64,000 bases of DNA from positions 86,335-150,334 of the forward strand of contig JAGASD010000040.1 in the NCBI GenBank assembly GCA_017621885.1, in the 5' to 3' direction. A program made the translations under genes and the position numbers. Shown here in pieces: positions 8,687-17,652 of the stretch (position 1 is its first letter; each line of letters begins with the position of its first letter). A model generated the notes under the pieces. The model saw nothing but the letters and a program-made list of their open reading frames with translations. It was not told where the DNA came from and searched no databases. This stretch comes from Clostridia bacterium (GTDB lineage: Bacteria > Bacillota > Clostridia > Oscillospirales > Acutalibacteraceae).

Positions 8687-10699
8687 TTAAGCATCCAATC
8701 TTACTTCTTCTGGCATTTTTGCAGTGTTATTTTGTTGCATAGCAATTATCTCATCAGCATTTTTATAATTCTGTTGAAATTTTTCTTTTCTGAAAGAAAG
8801 TTTTTCTAATAAATAATTATAACGAATCTGAAACTCTGCAAAAACTTCGCTCCATGTTTTAACATAAATCTTATAGTTGTTCACTTTAAACACTAATGAT
8901 TTTTCACCATGAGATTTATTGTTGTTTATTTCATTTTCGATATATTTATCAGATGAAAATCCATTTCCAATCAAATAAAATTCCCACCTCATATTTGGAG
9001 CATTAAACTCGTCAGCACTCATAATCACACTCATATATTTTTTTACCTGACTTAATTGTTTCTCTCCAAGATTGATATTAGGATGCTTAAGTTCTACAAC
9101 AATATTATCAATTGTGTCGCTATGAATATTTTGTCTTACTGCAAAAATATCCATTTGTTTCAATTTATCAGGATGTTCAATACCATTATCATCATATTCT
9201 TTATGAAGGTGATACATATATCTTCTCAGCGCTTCTTCAAAATTAGGTTCTGCGGCAGTAACTAAATTATATTGTTCCCCAAATATCCAGTAATGACTTT
9301 CTATCATCTTTTGTATATGGTCCACTTCATTCGCTTTCAACTCACTATTAAAAACTAATTGTTTAAGGTCTTCAATAGCTGCAAACCTATCTTTTAATAA
9401 GTTTATTGTCTTTGTTATATTTGACAGACTGGAATAATTCAGAATTTGAGCAAGCTCATCACGCTCATTTGAGTCCATATCCAAAATCTCTCCCAATATT
9501 TCAAACAATGAGTCGACCTCTCCGCTTTCCATTATTAAATCAATTAGGCGTATAAACGTCTTTCTTTGCTCTTTATTCATACTAGATGAAAAAATTTTGG
9601 GTTCTGCCATATACAGACAAGAAATCACTTCTTCAACTTGACTCTTCCTAAAATTTAATAGCGGATCTTTTTCATCAAAATTGGGAAATGCTGAGCTGAT
9701 TTCTAATCGTTCAATAACGTCTGAAACATGATTTTTCAAAAAAGGCCTTCTTTTATTAAAAAGCATCTGATTGATTTCGTGCATCATTAATAGGAAGTTA
9801 TTACTTCTTTTGGTATATATAACATTCCTGTTGACATCAAGTTGTTCATTCTCGCTATTACTAGTAAAATCAAAATTATCAAACAAAACACTTTTAATAA
9901 ACACACTATGATAAAAAGCATCGCCTTTGTTATTGTACGTAGTATTTTCTTTTTGCTTTTCTTTTCCACTACTATCAATATAGTAATATTTCGAATACTC
10001 AGTCAATTTAGATTTCCAGCATATAAATTTAACAGAATACTGTGGTTTATCTCCATCTTGATTTACATCCACAGAATCTTTTTCTAAAATAAGATGTGCA
10101 TAATCTAACTTTTCACCATTTATAATAATTTGATAACCTTTTTCTTCATTTAATTCCAAATACCAGCAAAACTCTTTGCAAAGTTGTTCTTTAATCATCT
10201 CAATTGTAAAATCTTCGGAATCTACGTTTACAAATTCAACAACTGTTCCAGCAGGCTTTTCAACTTCAATTGGCAAAGTGGCTTTATAATGATTCAACTC
10301 ATTTGAATCTATAGTTATAGAATATTCATAATTTTTATCTTTTTGAGAGTACACTGTTGTCCATTTAGCAAGAGAGGCAAATGTAAAAAACGTCAATCTT
10401 CCAACACCATTTTTACCATGAATATCTGATTGCTTAATGTTTGGATCATAAATTTTTTCAGATTGAAAAAATGGTCTAAACTTATCGTTTAATAATTCAT
10501 TGTCAACACCATATCCATTATCAGAAATTTTGATATATGATATTGATTCCAACTCATTACGCATAATTTCAACATTTATTTGTGTTGCTTTGGCATCAAA
10601 ACCATTCCAAACATATTCACATATTGATTTTAATGCGGTATATTTTTTTAATGAATTTCTAATACCTGTAGAGGTAATTTGCACATTATTGTCATTCAT
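8687..10699 (-). CDS. GHKL ATPase fused to a nuclease-like domain (probable defence protein)
   Basis: The N-terminus (residues ~1-150) is a GHKL/Hsp90-MutL ATPase. The N box holds E28, N32 and D35 (ICEYVWNGFDA), the G1 box is SDNGYGVD near residue 59, and the lid is HGKNGVGRL. The C-terminus (residues ~470-620) contains YWIFGEQYNLV, KQMDIFAVRQ and VVELKHP. This D...ExK order is like a PD-(D/E)XK nuclease of the DUF4263/Shedu kind. The combination points to ATP-dependent, DNA-directed defence, which is inference. AGGAGG precedes the ATG. It begins the defence island on the left. Confidence 0.7.
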   Translation of the reverse strand: MNDNNVQITSTGIRNSLKKYTALKSICEYVWNGFDAKATQINVEIMRNELESISYIKISDNGYGVDNELLNDKFRPFFQSEKIYDPNIKQSDIHGKNGVGRLTFFTFASLAKWTTVYSQKDKNYEYSITIDSNELNHYKATLPIEVEKPAGTVVEFVNVDSEDFTIEMIKEQLCKEFCWYLELNEEKGYQIIINGEKLDYAHLILEKDSVDVNQDGDKPQYSVKFICWKSKLTEYSKYYYIDSSGKEKQKENTTYNNKGDAFYHSVFIKSVLFDNFDFTSNSENEQLDVNRNVIYTKRSNNFLLMMHEINQMLFNKRRPFLKNHVSDVIERLEISSAFPNFDEKDPLLNFRKSQVEEVISCLYMAEPKIFSSSMNKEQRKTFIRLIDLIMESGEVDSLFEILGEILDMDSNERDELAQILNYSSLSNITKTINLLKDRFAAIEDLKQLVFNSELKANEVDHIQKMIESHYWIFGEQYNLVTAAEPNFEEALRRYMYHLHKEYDDNGIEHPDKLKQMDIFAVRQNIHSDTIDNIVVELKHPNINLGEKQLSQVKKYMSVIMSADEFNAPNMRWEFYLIGNGFSSDKYIENEINNNKSHGEKSLVFKVNNYKIYVKTWSEVFAEFQIRYNYLLEKLSFRKEKFQQNYKNADEIIAMQQNNTAKMPEEVRLDA

Positions 10700-10819
10700 A
10701 TTACCAACCTCCTGCTAAAATACATACCAATTATAAACGATACAAAAAAATTATTCAATATACAAATATTAAAGTTACATGGATATAATCTAAAAGATAT
10801 GTTTTTTAACATCATAAAA

Positions 10820-10861
10820 ACAGACTTCTAATCGAACATTAAGTCAGATTTCGAAGTCTGT
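10820..10861 (-). terminator. Terminator-like hairpin, family member 1
   Basis: ACAGACTTC pairs with GAAGTCTGT after the stop of the MBL gene. The loop and right arm (CTAATCGAACATT, CAGATTTCGAAGTC) recur at 15717 and, less closely, at 17360. Confidence 0.65.
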
Positions 10862-10868
10862 TCACTGA

Positions 10869-11975
10869 TCAAAATAAATCCACTTTCAAATCAACCTGAC
10901 TCCCAATATTCTCCGTAACTATATGTACCAAACAATCATTCAGTATCAAATCCTTAATAACAGATGAATGCGGATGCCAATATTTATTCTTATAGCCAGC
11001 AGAAATAACATTGATTACATTTAATTCAGCTATTTTGCTATTGTAGTTATGATGTGACCCATGATGAGGAATCTGAACGCACCCAATATATTCCCAATAT
11101 TCATTATATGCATTTCTTAGATCTTTCCATTTTTGCGTTCCAGATGCATCATAGTCGCCCATATACAAGCAACCATTTTCTGTAAACGATTGACAACGAC
11201 AAGCACAAAAATAACGTTTAGGTATAGCGTAGCGTTGTCCGATACACCTGTTTTTGGTTCCGGAAAACAATGTCATTGAATTAGTATTAAAAGTTCCCTT
11301 GACTTGCTTATATGCTTCTTTTATTTTGGCTTTATCCTTTGGATAATTATTAATAAGCTCCTTTATTTTATCATCAGTTTTATCTATTCCACAATTAAAT
11401 ATTTGGGCAATAGCCTTTTTTAATTCATCAACGCGTTCTTGTTGTCTGAAATTAAAAGGAATCAAATTCCACTCAATATTTTCATCGAGAACAAAATTTT
11501 CTTCTACAACATCTTTTCCCGACGAAATATACCTTGTATCAGAATTATTTAAATTCTCGCTACCTACTGTTCTAACCTGATAAAGCATTGGAACATCATC
11601 AATGCCTAAGCTATTAATAGCATCAAGCGGATTATCAATAAACATATACAAAAAACTGTCTTTGGCTACTGATAATAATGCTTTCAGTTTTAAATATGCT
11701 TTATCTTTCGTAGTAACGAGTGGAAAAAACAAGTTGCATACCTTGCAATACTTTATCAAAAAGGGCAAACCGTTTATGTGATCCTCATCCAAATGCGATA
11801 TAAAAACAGCATCAATAATCTCTCCTCTTGAAAATTCATGTTTAATCTGCCGTTCAACAATTGATTGATCAGTTAAAGAACCACAATCATAAATAATTAT
11901 ATGCCTTCCATCTTTAAGATTAAATGTTTCTCTATAAAAAGCGCCCTGACCAACTGGCAAAAAACTGCGTAACAT
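10869..11975 (-). CDS. Metallo-beta-lactamase-fold hydrolase (ComEC/Rec2-like)
   Basis: The 368-residue protein carries the zinc-binding motif HLDEDH at residues 61-66 (FISHLDEDHINGL) and a late PHHGSHHNY near residue 305. Both are typical of the cytoplasmic ComEC/Rec2-type MBL domain, but there is no membrane channel, so it is a free enzyme. Enzymes of this branch often cut nucleic acids or nucleotides. It follows the kinase gene at 12093 on the same strand, with a hairpin after the stop. A nuclease effector is plausible but unproven. GGTGGAATGAT precedes the ATG. Confidence 0.8.
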   Translation of the reverse strand: MLRSFLPVGQGAFYRETFNLKDGRHIIIYDCGSLTDQSIVERQIKHEFSRGEIIDAVFISHLDEDHINGLPFLIKYCKVCNLFFPLVTTKDKAYLKLKALLSVAKDSFLYMFIDNPLDAINSLGIDDVPMLYQVRTVGSENLNNSDTRYISSGKDVVEENFVLDENIEWNLIPFNFRQQERVDELKKAIAQIFNCGIDKTDDKIKELINNYPKDKAKIKEAYKQVKGTFNTNSMTLFSGTKNRCIGQRYAIPKRYFCACRCQSFTENGCLYMGDYDASGTQKWKDLRNAYNEYWEYIGCVQIPHHGSHHNYNSKIAELNVINVISAGYKNKYWHPHSSVIKDLILNDCLVHIVTENIGSQVDLKVDLF

Positions 11976-12092
11976 ATCATTCCACCTTTATAAATTGTGT
12001 TTTATGTACAAAATTCATATACAAAAAAGCAAAATTAAAAAACATTAATAATTCACTTGCTTATATATCGTTTTATGCTTTACTTTTCCTAA

Positions 12093-14219
12093 TTAATAAA
12101 ATTCTCGTATTCTTTCTAACAATTCTTTCTCCTGCCTTGGTTCGAGATGATCCATACGTTTTGCGTGATTTGTTTCTAAATAAATCAACCATCCTTGCAG
12201 CATAGACATATAGTCATCATCCAAAGTGCTCAATTTAGAATACTTGCCCACATAACCATTGCCCGCATGCCATGTCTCTTGCCTAACAGGATAATAATTC
12301 AAATTTTCACCATTAACGACTTTTGCATATCCATTTTCGTCAATAACCAAAGTATTATGTTTTCTGTCGTCTGCTTTTTCCATTTCAATTTTGATTTCTT
12401 CTTTGGTAAATAAATGTTCAGGATTTCCACACCTTTGAATATCAAATGAAAAGAAAGCCGCACCGCAATCAACAAAATGATTTGCTTTGCAATAGTTAAT
12501 TAGCATTTTTTTACATTCTTCAATACAACTTAAAATCTCTTTTTTATCATATATTAGTTTGATTTCATCCATGTGATTTCTTTTTCTCTTCATATATCCA
12601 TCATTACACAGACAAAATTCACCCTCTATCAAGCTGTCAAAATCAAGTTTTCCATCATTGATTGTCAATGTTATATAATATGCGATATTGGTAGCTTCTT
12701 TAGTGTATTCTGAAACATCAAATTTCCAATTTTTAAATTCATCTCTTATAAAAGCTTCTACACACCTCGCTTTATTAATTTCAGGTTTATTGGAATCTTC
12801 TTTTATTCTTCCTTTAGCCTTATATTTAATATTCTTACTTTTAATAAGTTGATTTGTATATTCTCTAAACTCTTCATGAAAAAACTTACCATGACGTCCA
12901 TCATATGTTTCAGGTATTCTATTGTACGGTCCGCTTTTTAACACAAACAAAAACTTGCCTTTTAAATATCTCGCAACAACCTTATAACCGATAGGTAATT
13001 CTTTACCCGAATCATAATCATATACACCATATTGCTCATATTCCGCTGAGACATAATGTGCAGGATAATCTTCAACTAGTATTTCGTATTCAAAATCGGC
13101 AGAGTAAACAGGATTTAATTCTTTACACTCTAACAACAAATAATTCCACTCTTCGTTTTTATCAAATCTTTCAAAAAATAACGCTTTTGGCCTAACCAAG
13201 TTTATCTCTTTACAATCATCATAAATATAAATACATCCATCTTCATTTGCCAAACTCGCCTTTGAAAAGTCCTGTCCTCCAGCTGACGAAAACAACATAT
13301 GATTATGAGCTTGTGTTTTTGCCAGCACATTAAGAACAGAAACAATTTCAACAGGATTTCTCCAAATTATTGTTTCGCCTGAATTCATCAAAAAATATTT
13401 ATTCAAAAATTGCCATTCACTTCTTTGTGATTTGCTATAATCGTCGGATACTTCAAGCCATTTTAATAATTGTTTTTTAAAATCATCGATAGACGGACGC
13501 TTTTCAGGTGTATTATCAGTCGCGTTTTTTAATAATTCTTCAATTTCGACTAAATGTACCTCTTGAAGATGCTCATAATTTTTCAAACTATGTTTGCTAT
13601 CCGAAAAATCATACACCCCTTCAAACCCTGTTTCATCAAGCGACAATAACATCCACAAGGTTTTTGCCAATGAATATACATCGGCTTTCTTACCATCTGC
13701 TTTCTTAGGATTTCTTTTCATTTCCGGAGCTATTGTAAAAATAGCTCCTAACCCTCTATCTTCGCGAGTATAATTATTATCTCCATCCGGCAAATCTACT
13801 AATCCAAAATCTCCTATATAATATCTGTTATCATAAAAATACAAATTGCTTGGTTTAATATCTCTATGTGAAATATTTTTTGTGTGTAATTTTGATAATG
13901 TATTACAGATATCTATTATTCCTAATACAATTTCTCTAGGACTAGATTCATGTTCTTTTATATACTTAACTATGGGCTCAGCAATTGGCATCGTATATTC
14001 AAACTTATATTTAGAACTCCAAATAATTGGGATTATACCAACAATTTCTTTACAATTTTGTTTGATAACATCAATTTCATCTCTAAAACGAGATTTCTTT
14101 TCTCTATTTGCATTCTTATGAAGTTTTTTTAATGCAATAATCTTGTTATCATTTGTTTGAATTTCATAAACTGTTGCATTTCCCCCACTGCCGAGTTTTT
14201 TTGTTATATTATACTTCAA
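12093..14219 (-). CDS. Serine/threonine protein kinase with a large C-terminal domain
   Basis: The kinase domain spans residues 1 to about 265. It has a glycine loop GSGGNATV (10-17), the ALKK lysine (31/32), HRDIKPSN (118-125) and DFG (137-139), so it should be active. The remaining 440 residues are unrecognised, with no transmembrane or PASTA repeats, unlike housekeeping PknB kinases. The start is TTG with GAGGTGATTTCA upstream. It is encoded between an unknown helical protein and an MBL hydrolase on the same strand. Free kinases of this kind occur in phage-defence loci, where they phosphorylate host proteins after infection; that role is inferred here. Confidence 0.8.
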   Translation of the reverse strand: MKYNITKKLGSGGNATVYEIQTNDNKIIALKKLHKNANREKKSRFRDEIDVIKQNCKEIVGIIPIIWSSKYKFEYTMPIAEPIVKYIKEHESSPREIVLGIIDICNTLSKLHTKNISHRDIKPSNLYFYDNRYYIGDFGLVDLPDGDNNYTREDRGLGAIFTIAPEMKRNPKKADGKKADVYSLAKTLWMLLSLDETGFEGVYDFSDSKHSLKNYEHLQEVHLVEIEELLKNATDNTPEKRPSIDDFKKQLLKWLEVSDDYSKSQRSEWQFLNKYFLMNSGETIIWRNPVEIVSVLNVLAKTQAHNHMLFSSAGGQDFSKASLANEDGCIYIYDDCKEINLVRPKALFFERFDKNEEWNYLLLECKELNPVYSADFEYEILVEDYPAHYVSAEYEQYGVYDYDSGKELPIGYKVVARYLKGKFLFVLKSGPYNRIPETYDGRHGKFFHEEFREYTNQLIKSKNIKYKAKGRIKEDSNKPEINKARCVEAFIRDEFKNWKFDVSEYTKEATNIAYYITLTINDGKLDFDSLIEGEFCLCNDGYMKRKRNHMDEIKLIYDKKEILSCIEECKKMLINYCKANHFVDCGAAFFSFDIQRCGNPEHLFTKEEIKIEMEKADDRKHNTLVIDENGYAKVVNGENLNYYPVRQETWHAGNGYVGKYSKLSTLDDDYMSMLQGWLIYLETNHAKRMDHLEPRQEKELLERIREFY

Positions 14220-14350
14220 ATGAAATCACCTCGAACATTTTATCGTAAACAACTTAATATATATCTTATCAAAAAGTAAAATCTACTAAACTAATTCTAC
14301 AATCTTGTAACAAACATATGTAGCACATCTTCTCAAAAAATTCAGTTATA

Positions 14351-15529
14351 TCAACTCTGCATTAAAAAGCTATAATTTTCCTTTACTATCTCGAATTGTT
14401 CGACTATATCATTTCTAAAACTCTCTTCTGGTGTTTGACCTTTTATGAATTTTTTACAAATCAATATTAAATCCTCAAAAATTTCGATAAATTCTTCATC
14501 ATCAATAATTGTCGCTTTTTCTTCAATTTCTTTTGCAAAAGGCTCAGCCAACAATTTTCCGCTTATATAATCATTAATCAACGTGATAACTTCTTGAATC
14601 TCAAAAAACTCAAAAGCAACACAAGTATCACCAATTAAACTAATTAATTCAATCCTATTCTTTGGATGTTCTATTTCTTCGTATAAAGTTTCAACTTCAT
14701 CAATCAATGTTTGAGGAATGTTACCAATTGAAAGTTCTGATAAGTATTCATTGATTAAATTTACATCAATGTCTAAAGGTTCAATCTCATCAAGAAATCT
14801 TAAAAATGCACAGGTTTCTTCTGTATTACGTATACAAGCAATCAACTCTTTTACCGCAATTGATTCTGTGATTTTCATTTCTTGTAATGATTTGTTTCTA
14901 TAATTACCCAAAAATATCTTTTCGGCTTTTGAATCTGCTAGTAATTCATAGGTATATGTCCCATTTTTATTAGCACCTTCTCTAATCAACGAATAATATT
15001 TATTTGCTATACTACCAAGCGTCCTACCCACCAAATTTTTAACCTTTTCGTTAACCATAACCTTTCCAGTTATGAAATGATATTCTATTTCATCAGGTTT
15101 CAAATGCTTTTTTACAAACTCAACAAAAAGGTTTGCTTCCTTACATTCGCTGGTATTAATATTAAATCTATTATATCGAGCACTCTTATAAAAGTTTGTT
15201 ACAAGCATCAAAAAGTCATTTTCTCTATTGTTAAACTTAATTTGTGCACTTCTTTTTATTCTACTATGCAAATCTTGATGACTATGGGTAATAAGGCTTT
15301 TTTCAAATTCTTCATATTCGTCAAATTTTATGTCCTCAAAAAGTACAATAATTATTTTTTGCAATCTTTCTATTCCTACCGACGTATGATATAAAAATGA
15401 AAATAAGGGAGAACCTTCTTCAATGCATATCATTTCATTAAGTGCTTCTATTCCATCATATATAAACTCGCCCGAAATATCTAATTCGTGCCCCATATTG
15501 AAATTTTTATAAGCCCATAACTGATTCAT
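14351..15529 (-). CDS. Unknown helical protein with a HEPN-like N-terminus
   Basis: The 392-residue product is largely alpha-helical and acidic, with no signal peptide or membrane segment. Its first ~100 residues (SPLFSFLYHTSVGIERLQKI, then THSHQDLHSRIK) follow the pattern G-ERL-K ... H-L seen in HEPN-type helical domains. A clear RX4-6H catalytic pair is not evident. The rest is unrecognised. It is the first gene of the run towards the kinase and MBL genes and may be their sensor or effector partner. The assignment is weak. Confidence 0.5.
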   Translation of the reverse strand: MNQLWAYKNFNMGHELDISGEFIYDGIEALNEMICIEEGSPLFSFLYHTSVGIERLQKIIIVLFEDIKFDEYEEFEKSLITHSHQDLHSRIKRSAQIKFNNRENDFLMLVTNFYKSARYNRFNINTSECKEANLFVEFVKKHLKPDEIEYHFITGKVMVNEKVKNLVGRTLGSIANKYYSLIREGANKNGTYTYELLADSKAEKIFLGNYRNKSLQEMKITESIAVKELIACIRNTEETCAFLRFLDEIEPLDIDVNLINEYLSELSIGNIPQTLIDEVETLYEEIEHPKNRIELISLIGDTCVAFEFFEIQEVITLINDYISGKLLAEPFAKEIEEKATIIDDEEFIEIFEDLILICKKFIKGQTPEESFRNDIVEQFEIVKENYSFLMQS

Positions 15530-15716
15530 TTGATAAACTCCGTCCTTTTATGACAATTACTGTTTTTCAATTATATCATATACTACTGGTTTTTTCTATC
15601 CTTTACAAAGCAATACAAAATCCCAATAACATGCACTAAAATAAATTTGGTAAACAAAAACTGTACAAATAATAACATCAAAATGCACCACTATTACAGA
15701 GTTTTAAATGAAAAAA

Positions 15717-15755
15717 GGACTCCTAATCGAACACTTTAGTTCAGATTTCGAAGTC
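15717..15755 (-). terminator. Terminator-like hairpin, family member 2
   Basis: GGACT and AGTCC form the base of a stem after the stop of the receiver-domain gene. The sequence CTAATCGAACA...TCAGATTTCGAAGTC is shared with the hairpin at 10820, and GTTCAC follows both. Confidence 0.6.
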
Positions 15756-15763
15756 CGTTCACA

Positions 15764-16723
15764 CTAAATTTCACTTAAACAACTCGTTAATGAGCTACTT
15801 TCTCTTTCAAACAGAACATCTATATATGCTTTAACAGTCCTTGCCATTTCAGCAATACTGCTTTTTTGTTTCTGCAAGCACACAGCATCAACACCGTCAA
15901 ACTCTTTTCTGATAGCAGCCATAGGTAATCTTGAAAAAATATAGAATTTAGATTTCACTAAAATATTGGGCTTTTCAGTTATAAGCTGCTCATATAAATC
16001 TCGCCCAAAATAGTCGAGTTCTTTTGTTTGCCATTTTTTCGATGGTTTTCTTGCAACATCAAGAACATAAACATCAACGTCCATATTGTGACTCTTATTG
16101 ATGACCTCTACTGAACTTTGACAAGGGAAAATACGAACAGAATACCGGTGTTCAGCATCAAAGAGCGTGTTCATTTCTTCTTTTAACATATCTAACTGTT
16201 CTTCCATATCATCTAGCAACACAATATTATATTTCCATGTTTGTTGATAGGTTTTTTTCTCATTTAACGAATTTTTCTTGCTATCAAGATAACATATTTC
16301 TTCTTTATAAACATCACTTATCACATTGTTAACTTTATCATTAACAGATGTTATAAACAATACAAACTGTTCCGCTAAAGATCTACATATACACTCTACA
16401 TCTATATAGTCGTTTGTCTGTATATCAAAATAATTAATAATAGTAACTTCATTACTATCATCAATATATTCTAAAAAAAATTGAAACAGCTTATTTTTGT
16501 CAATCGGAGAAGGAAAAGTTGCTTTCATGATTTGTGAAATCGGCTTGGAGCCATTGAATATCTTATATTGATATGCATCTGAACTGTATTTTCTTGTTGG
16601 TTCCTCAACAAAATATTCACTGCCGCCAGCTTTAAATAGTATTGTTATAAAGTGTGCATGATTTACAAAACGCTTTCTTCCTACAGAATCATATATGCCT
16701 TTACAAAAATCTTTAAATTCCAT
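15764..16723 (-). CDS. Protein with a receiver-like domain (predicted conflict-system sensor)
   Basis: The preferred start is the ATG at 16723, preceded by TTGAGGTGATTTTT; the longer reading has no Shine-Dalgarno. The product is 319 residues. The second half (residues ~175-310) looks like a CheY receiver fold: NIVLLDDMEEQLDMLKEE for the acidic pocket, VYVLDVARKP with the candidate phospho-Asp, and a late KSKFYIFSR strand. There is no DNA-binding domain. The N-terminal half is unrecognised. It is divergent from a holin gene 160 bases away, which may be its effector. Confidence 0.6.
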   Translation of the reverse strand: MEFKDFCKGIYDSVGRKRFVNHAHFITILFKAGGSEYFVEEPTRKYSSDAYQYKIFNGSKPISQIMKATFPSPIDKNKLFQFFLEYIDDSNEVTIINYFDIQTNDYIDVECICRSLAEQFVLFITSVNDKVNNVISDVYKEEICYLDSKKNSLNEKKTYQQTWKYNIVLLDDMEEQLDMLKEEMNTLFDAEHRYSVRIFPCQSSVEVINKSHNMDVDVYVLDVARKPSKKWQTKELDYFGRDLYEQLITEKPNILVKSKFYIFSRLPMAAIRKEFDGVDAVCLQKQKSSIAEMARTVKAYIDVLFERESSSLTSCLSEI

Positions 16724-16886
16724 AAAAATCACCTCAACAAGTTTTGCATGTCCAATAAAAGTCCAATAAGTCCAATATTTTCTTTTTAAAAGTTCATTGA
16801 TTACAATTCGGTATAACATTATACTTTATTCATAACCTTCACTAAATTATCACATGAATACTCATATTTTTAACAAAGGGGATGAT

Positions 16887-17285
16887 ATGGTGTTATTAGA
16901 ATTGTATTACAAAGCAACGAGTTTACTATCAAAGTTTTTTGGTGGTGCAGATGGTTTAATTTATGCACTTATAATTTTTATTTTAGTAGATCTGTTTTTC
17001 TCCGTACTATTATCTCTAATTAAAAGCAATACAAAAACATTCATTAACAAAAAAATTATCTGCAAAAAAATTGCAATGTTTTTTATTATCGGACTATCTA
17101 ATATTATTGATATTTATCTTGTGGATTCTATTAGTTACTTACGTACAATAACAATTCTCTTTTACATTGTCCACGAAGCTAGTTCAATATTAAAAAAATC
17201 AGTCAAGTTAGACTTACCCGTTCCTAAACCATTATTAATTTTTATTGAAAAACTTAAATCTGAAAGTAACAACCAAGGCAATTAA
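16887..17285 (+). CDS. Phage-type holin family protein
   Basis: The ATG at 16887 has AAAGGGG at proper spacing, so it is preferred over the ATG at 16854. The 132-residue protein has about three hydrophobic segments. It ends with the Phage_holin_4 pattern: SNIIDIYLV, then LRTITILFYIVHEASSILK, then KLDLPVPKPL. Such proteins make membrane pores during phage lysis. No endolysin, tail or other phage gene is nearby. It is divergent from a receiver-domain gene and next to a STAND ATPase, so it may have been recruited as a membrane-disrupting effector. That use is inference. Confidence 0.78.
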   Translation: MVLLELYYKATSLLSKFFGGADGLIYALIIFILVDLFFSVLLSLIKSNTKTFINKKIICKKIAMFFIIGLSNIIDIYLVDSISYLRTITILFYIVHEASSILKKSVKLDLPVPKPLLIFIEKLKSESNNQGN

Positions 17286-17652
17286 TATTTACTATGCATT
17301 TAATACTAACAAATCTAAAATAGTTATACTTAAAACATCTCTTATCATTTTATAAAAAGGCTTCAAAACCGAGCATCATAGTTCGATTTTGAAGTCTATA
17401 AACTTTTTATTCATCTTCTCCAAAATGTCTTTTTATAACACCAATAGATAAATTATAGTAAACTAATTTTATTATAATCTAATTTTCGATATTTTTCACT
17501 TGAAATGCAAAAATGCTGTTATTTTTTGCAAAAACGTTAATTTATTTATCAAATACTTATCAATAGCTATACAAATTTAAAGAGAATCATACAACAAGTC
17601 CAAACACATTACCCTAAAGTAAAATGTTTGGACTTGTATTGGTTTAAACTAA
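17286..17652. other. Gene-free gap with two hairpins
   Basis: The gap of 367 bases lies between convergent genes. It holds a stem-loop at 17360-17396 (GGCTTCAAAACCGA with TCGATTTTGAAGTC, family member 3) and a strong 13-bp terminator at 17594-17647. No ORF with a ribosome-binding site is seen. Confidence 0.6.
17594..17647 (-). terminator. Terminator of the STAND ATPase gene
   Basis: ACAAGTCCAAACA (17594-17606) pairs exactly with TGTTTGGACTTGT (17635-17647). It lies immediately after the stop of the 17653-21090 gene. Confidence 0.75.

Noticed and set aside
16887-17285. Prophage remnant, suggested by the holin
   Set aside because: No endolysin, tail, capsid, integrase or terminase gene lies nearby.
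10820-17396. CRISPR array, suggested by three related hairpins
   Set aside because: Only three copies, thousands of bases apart, with no regular spacers and no cas genes.
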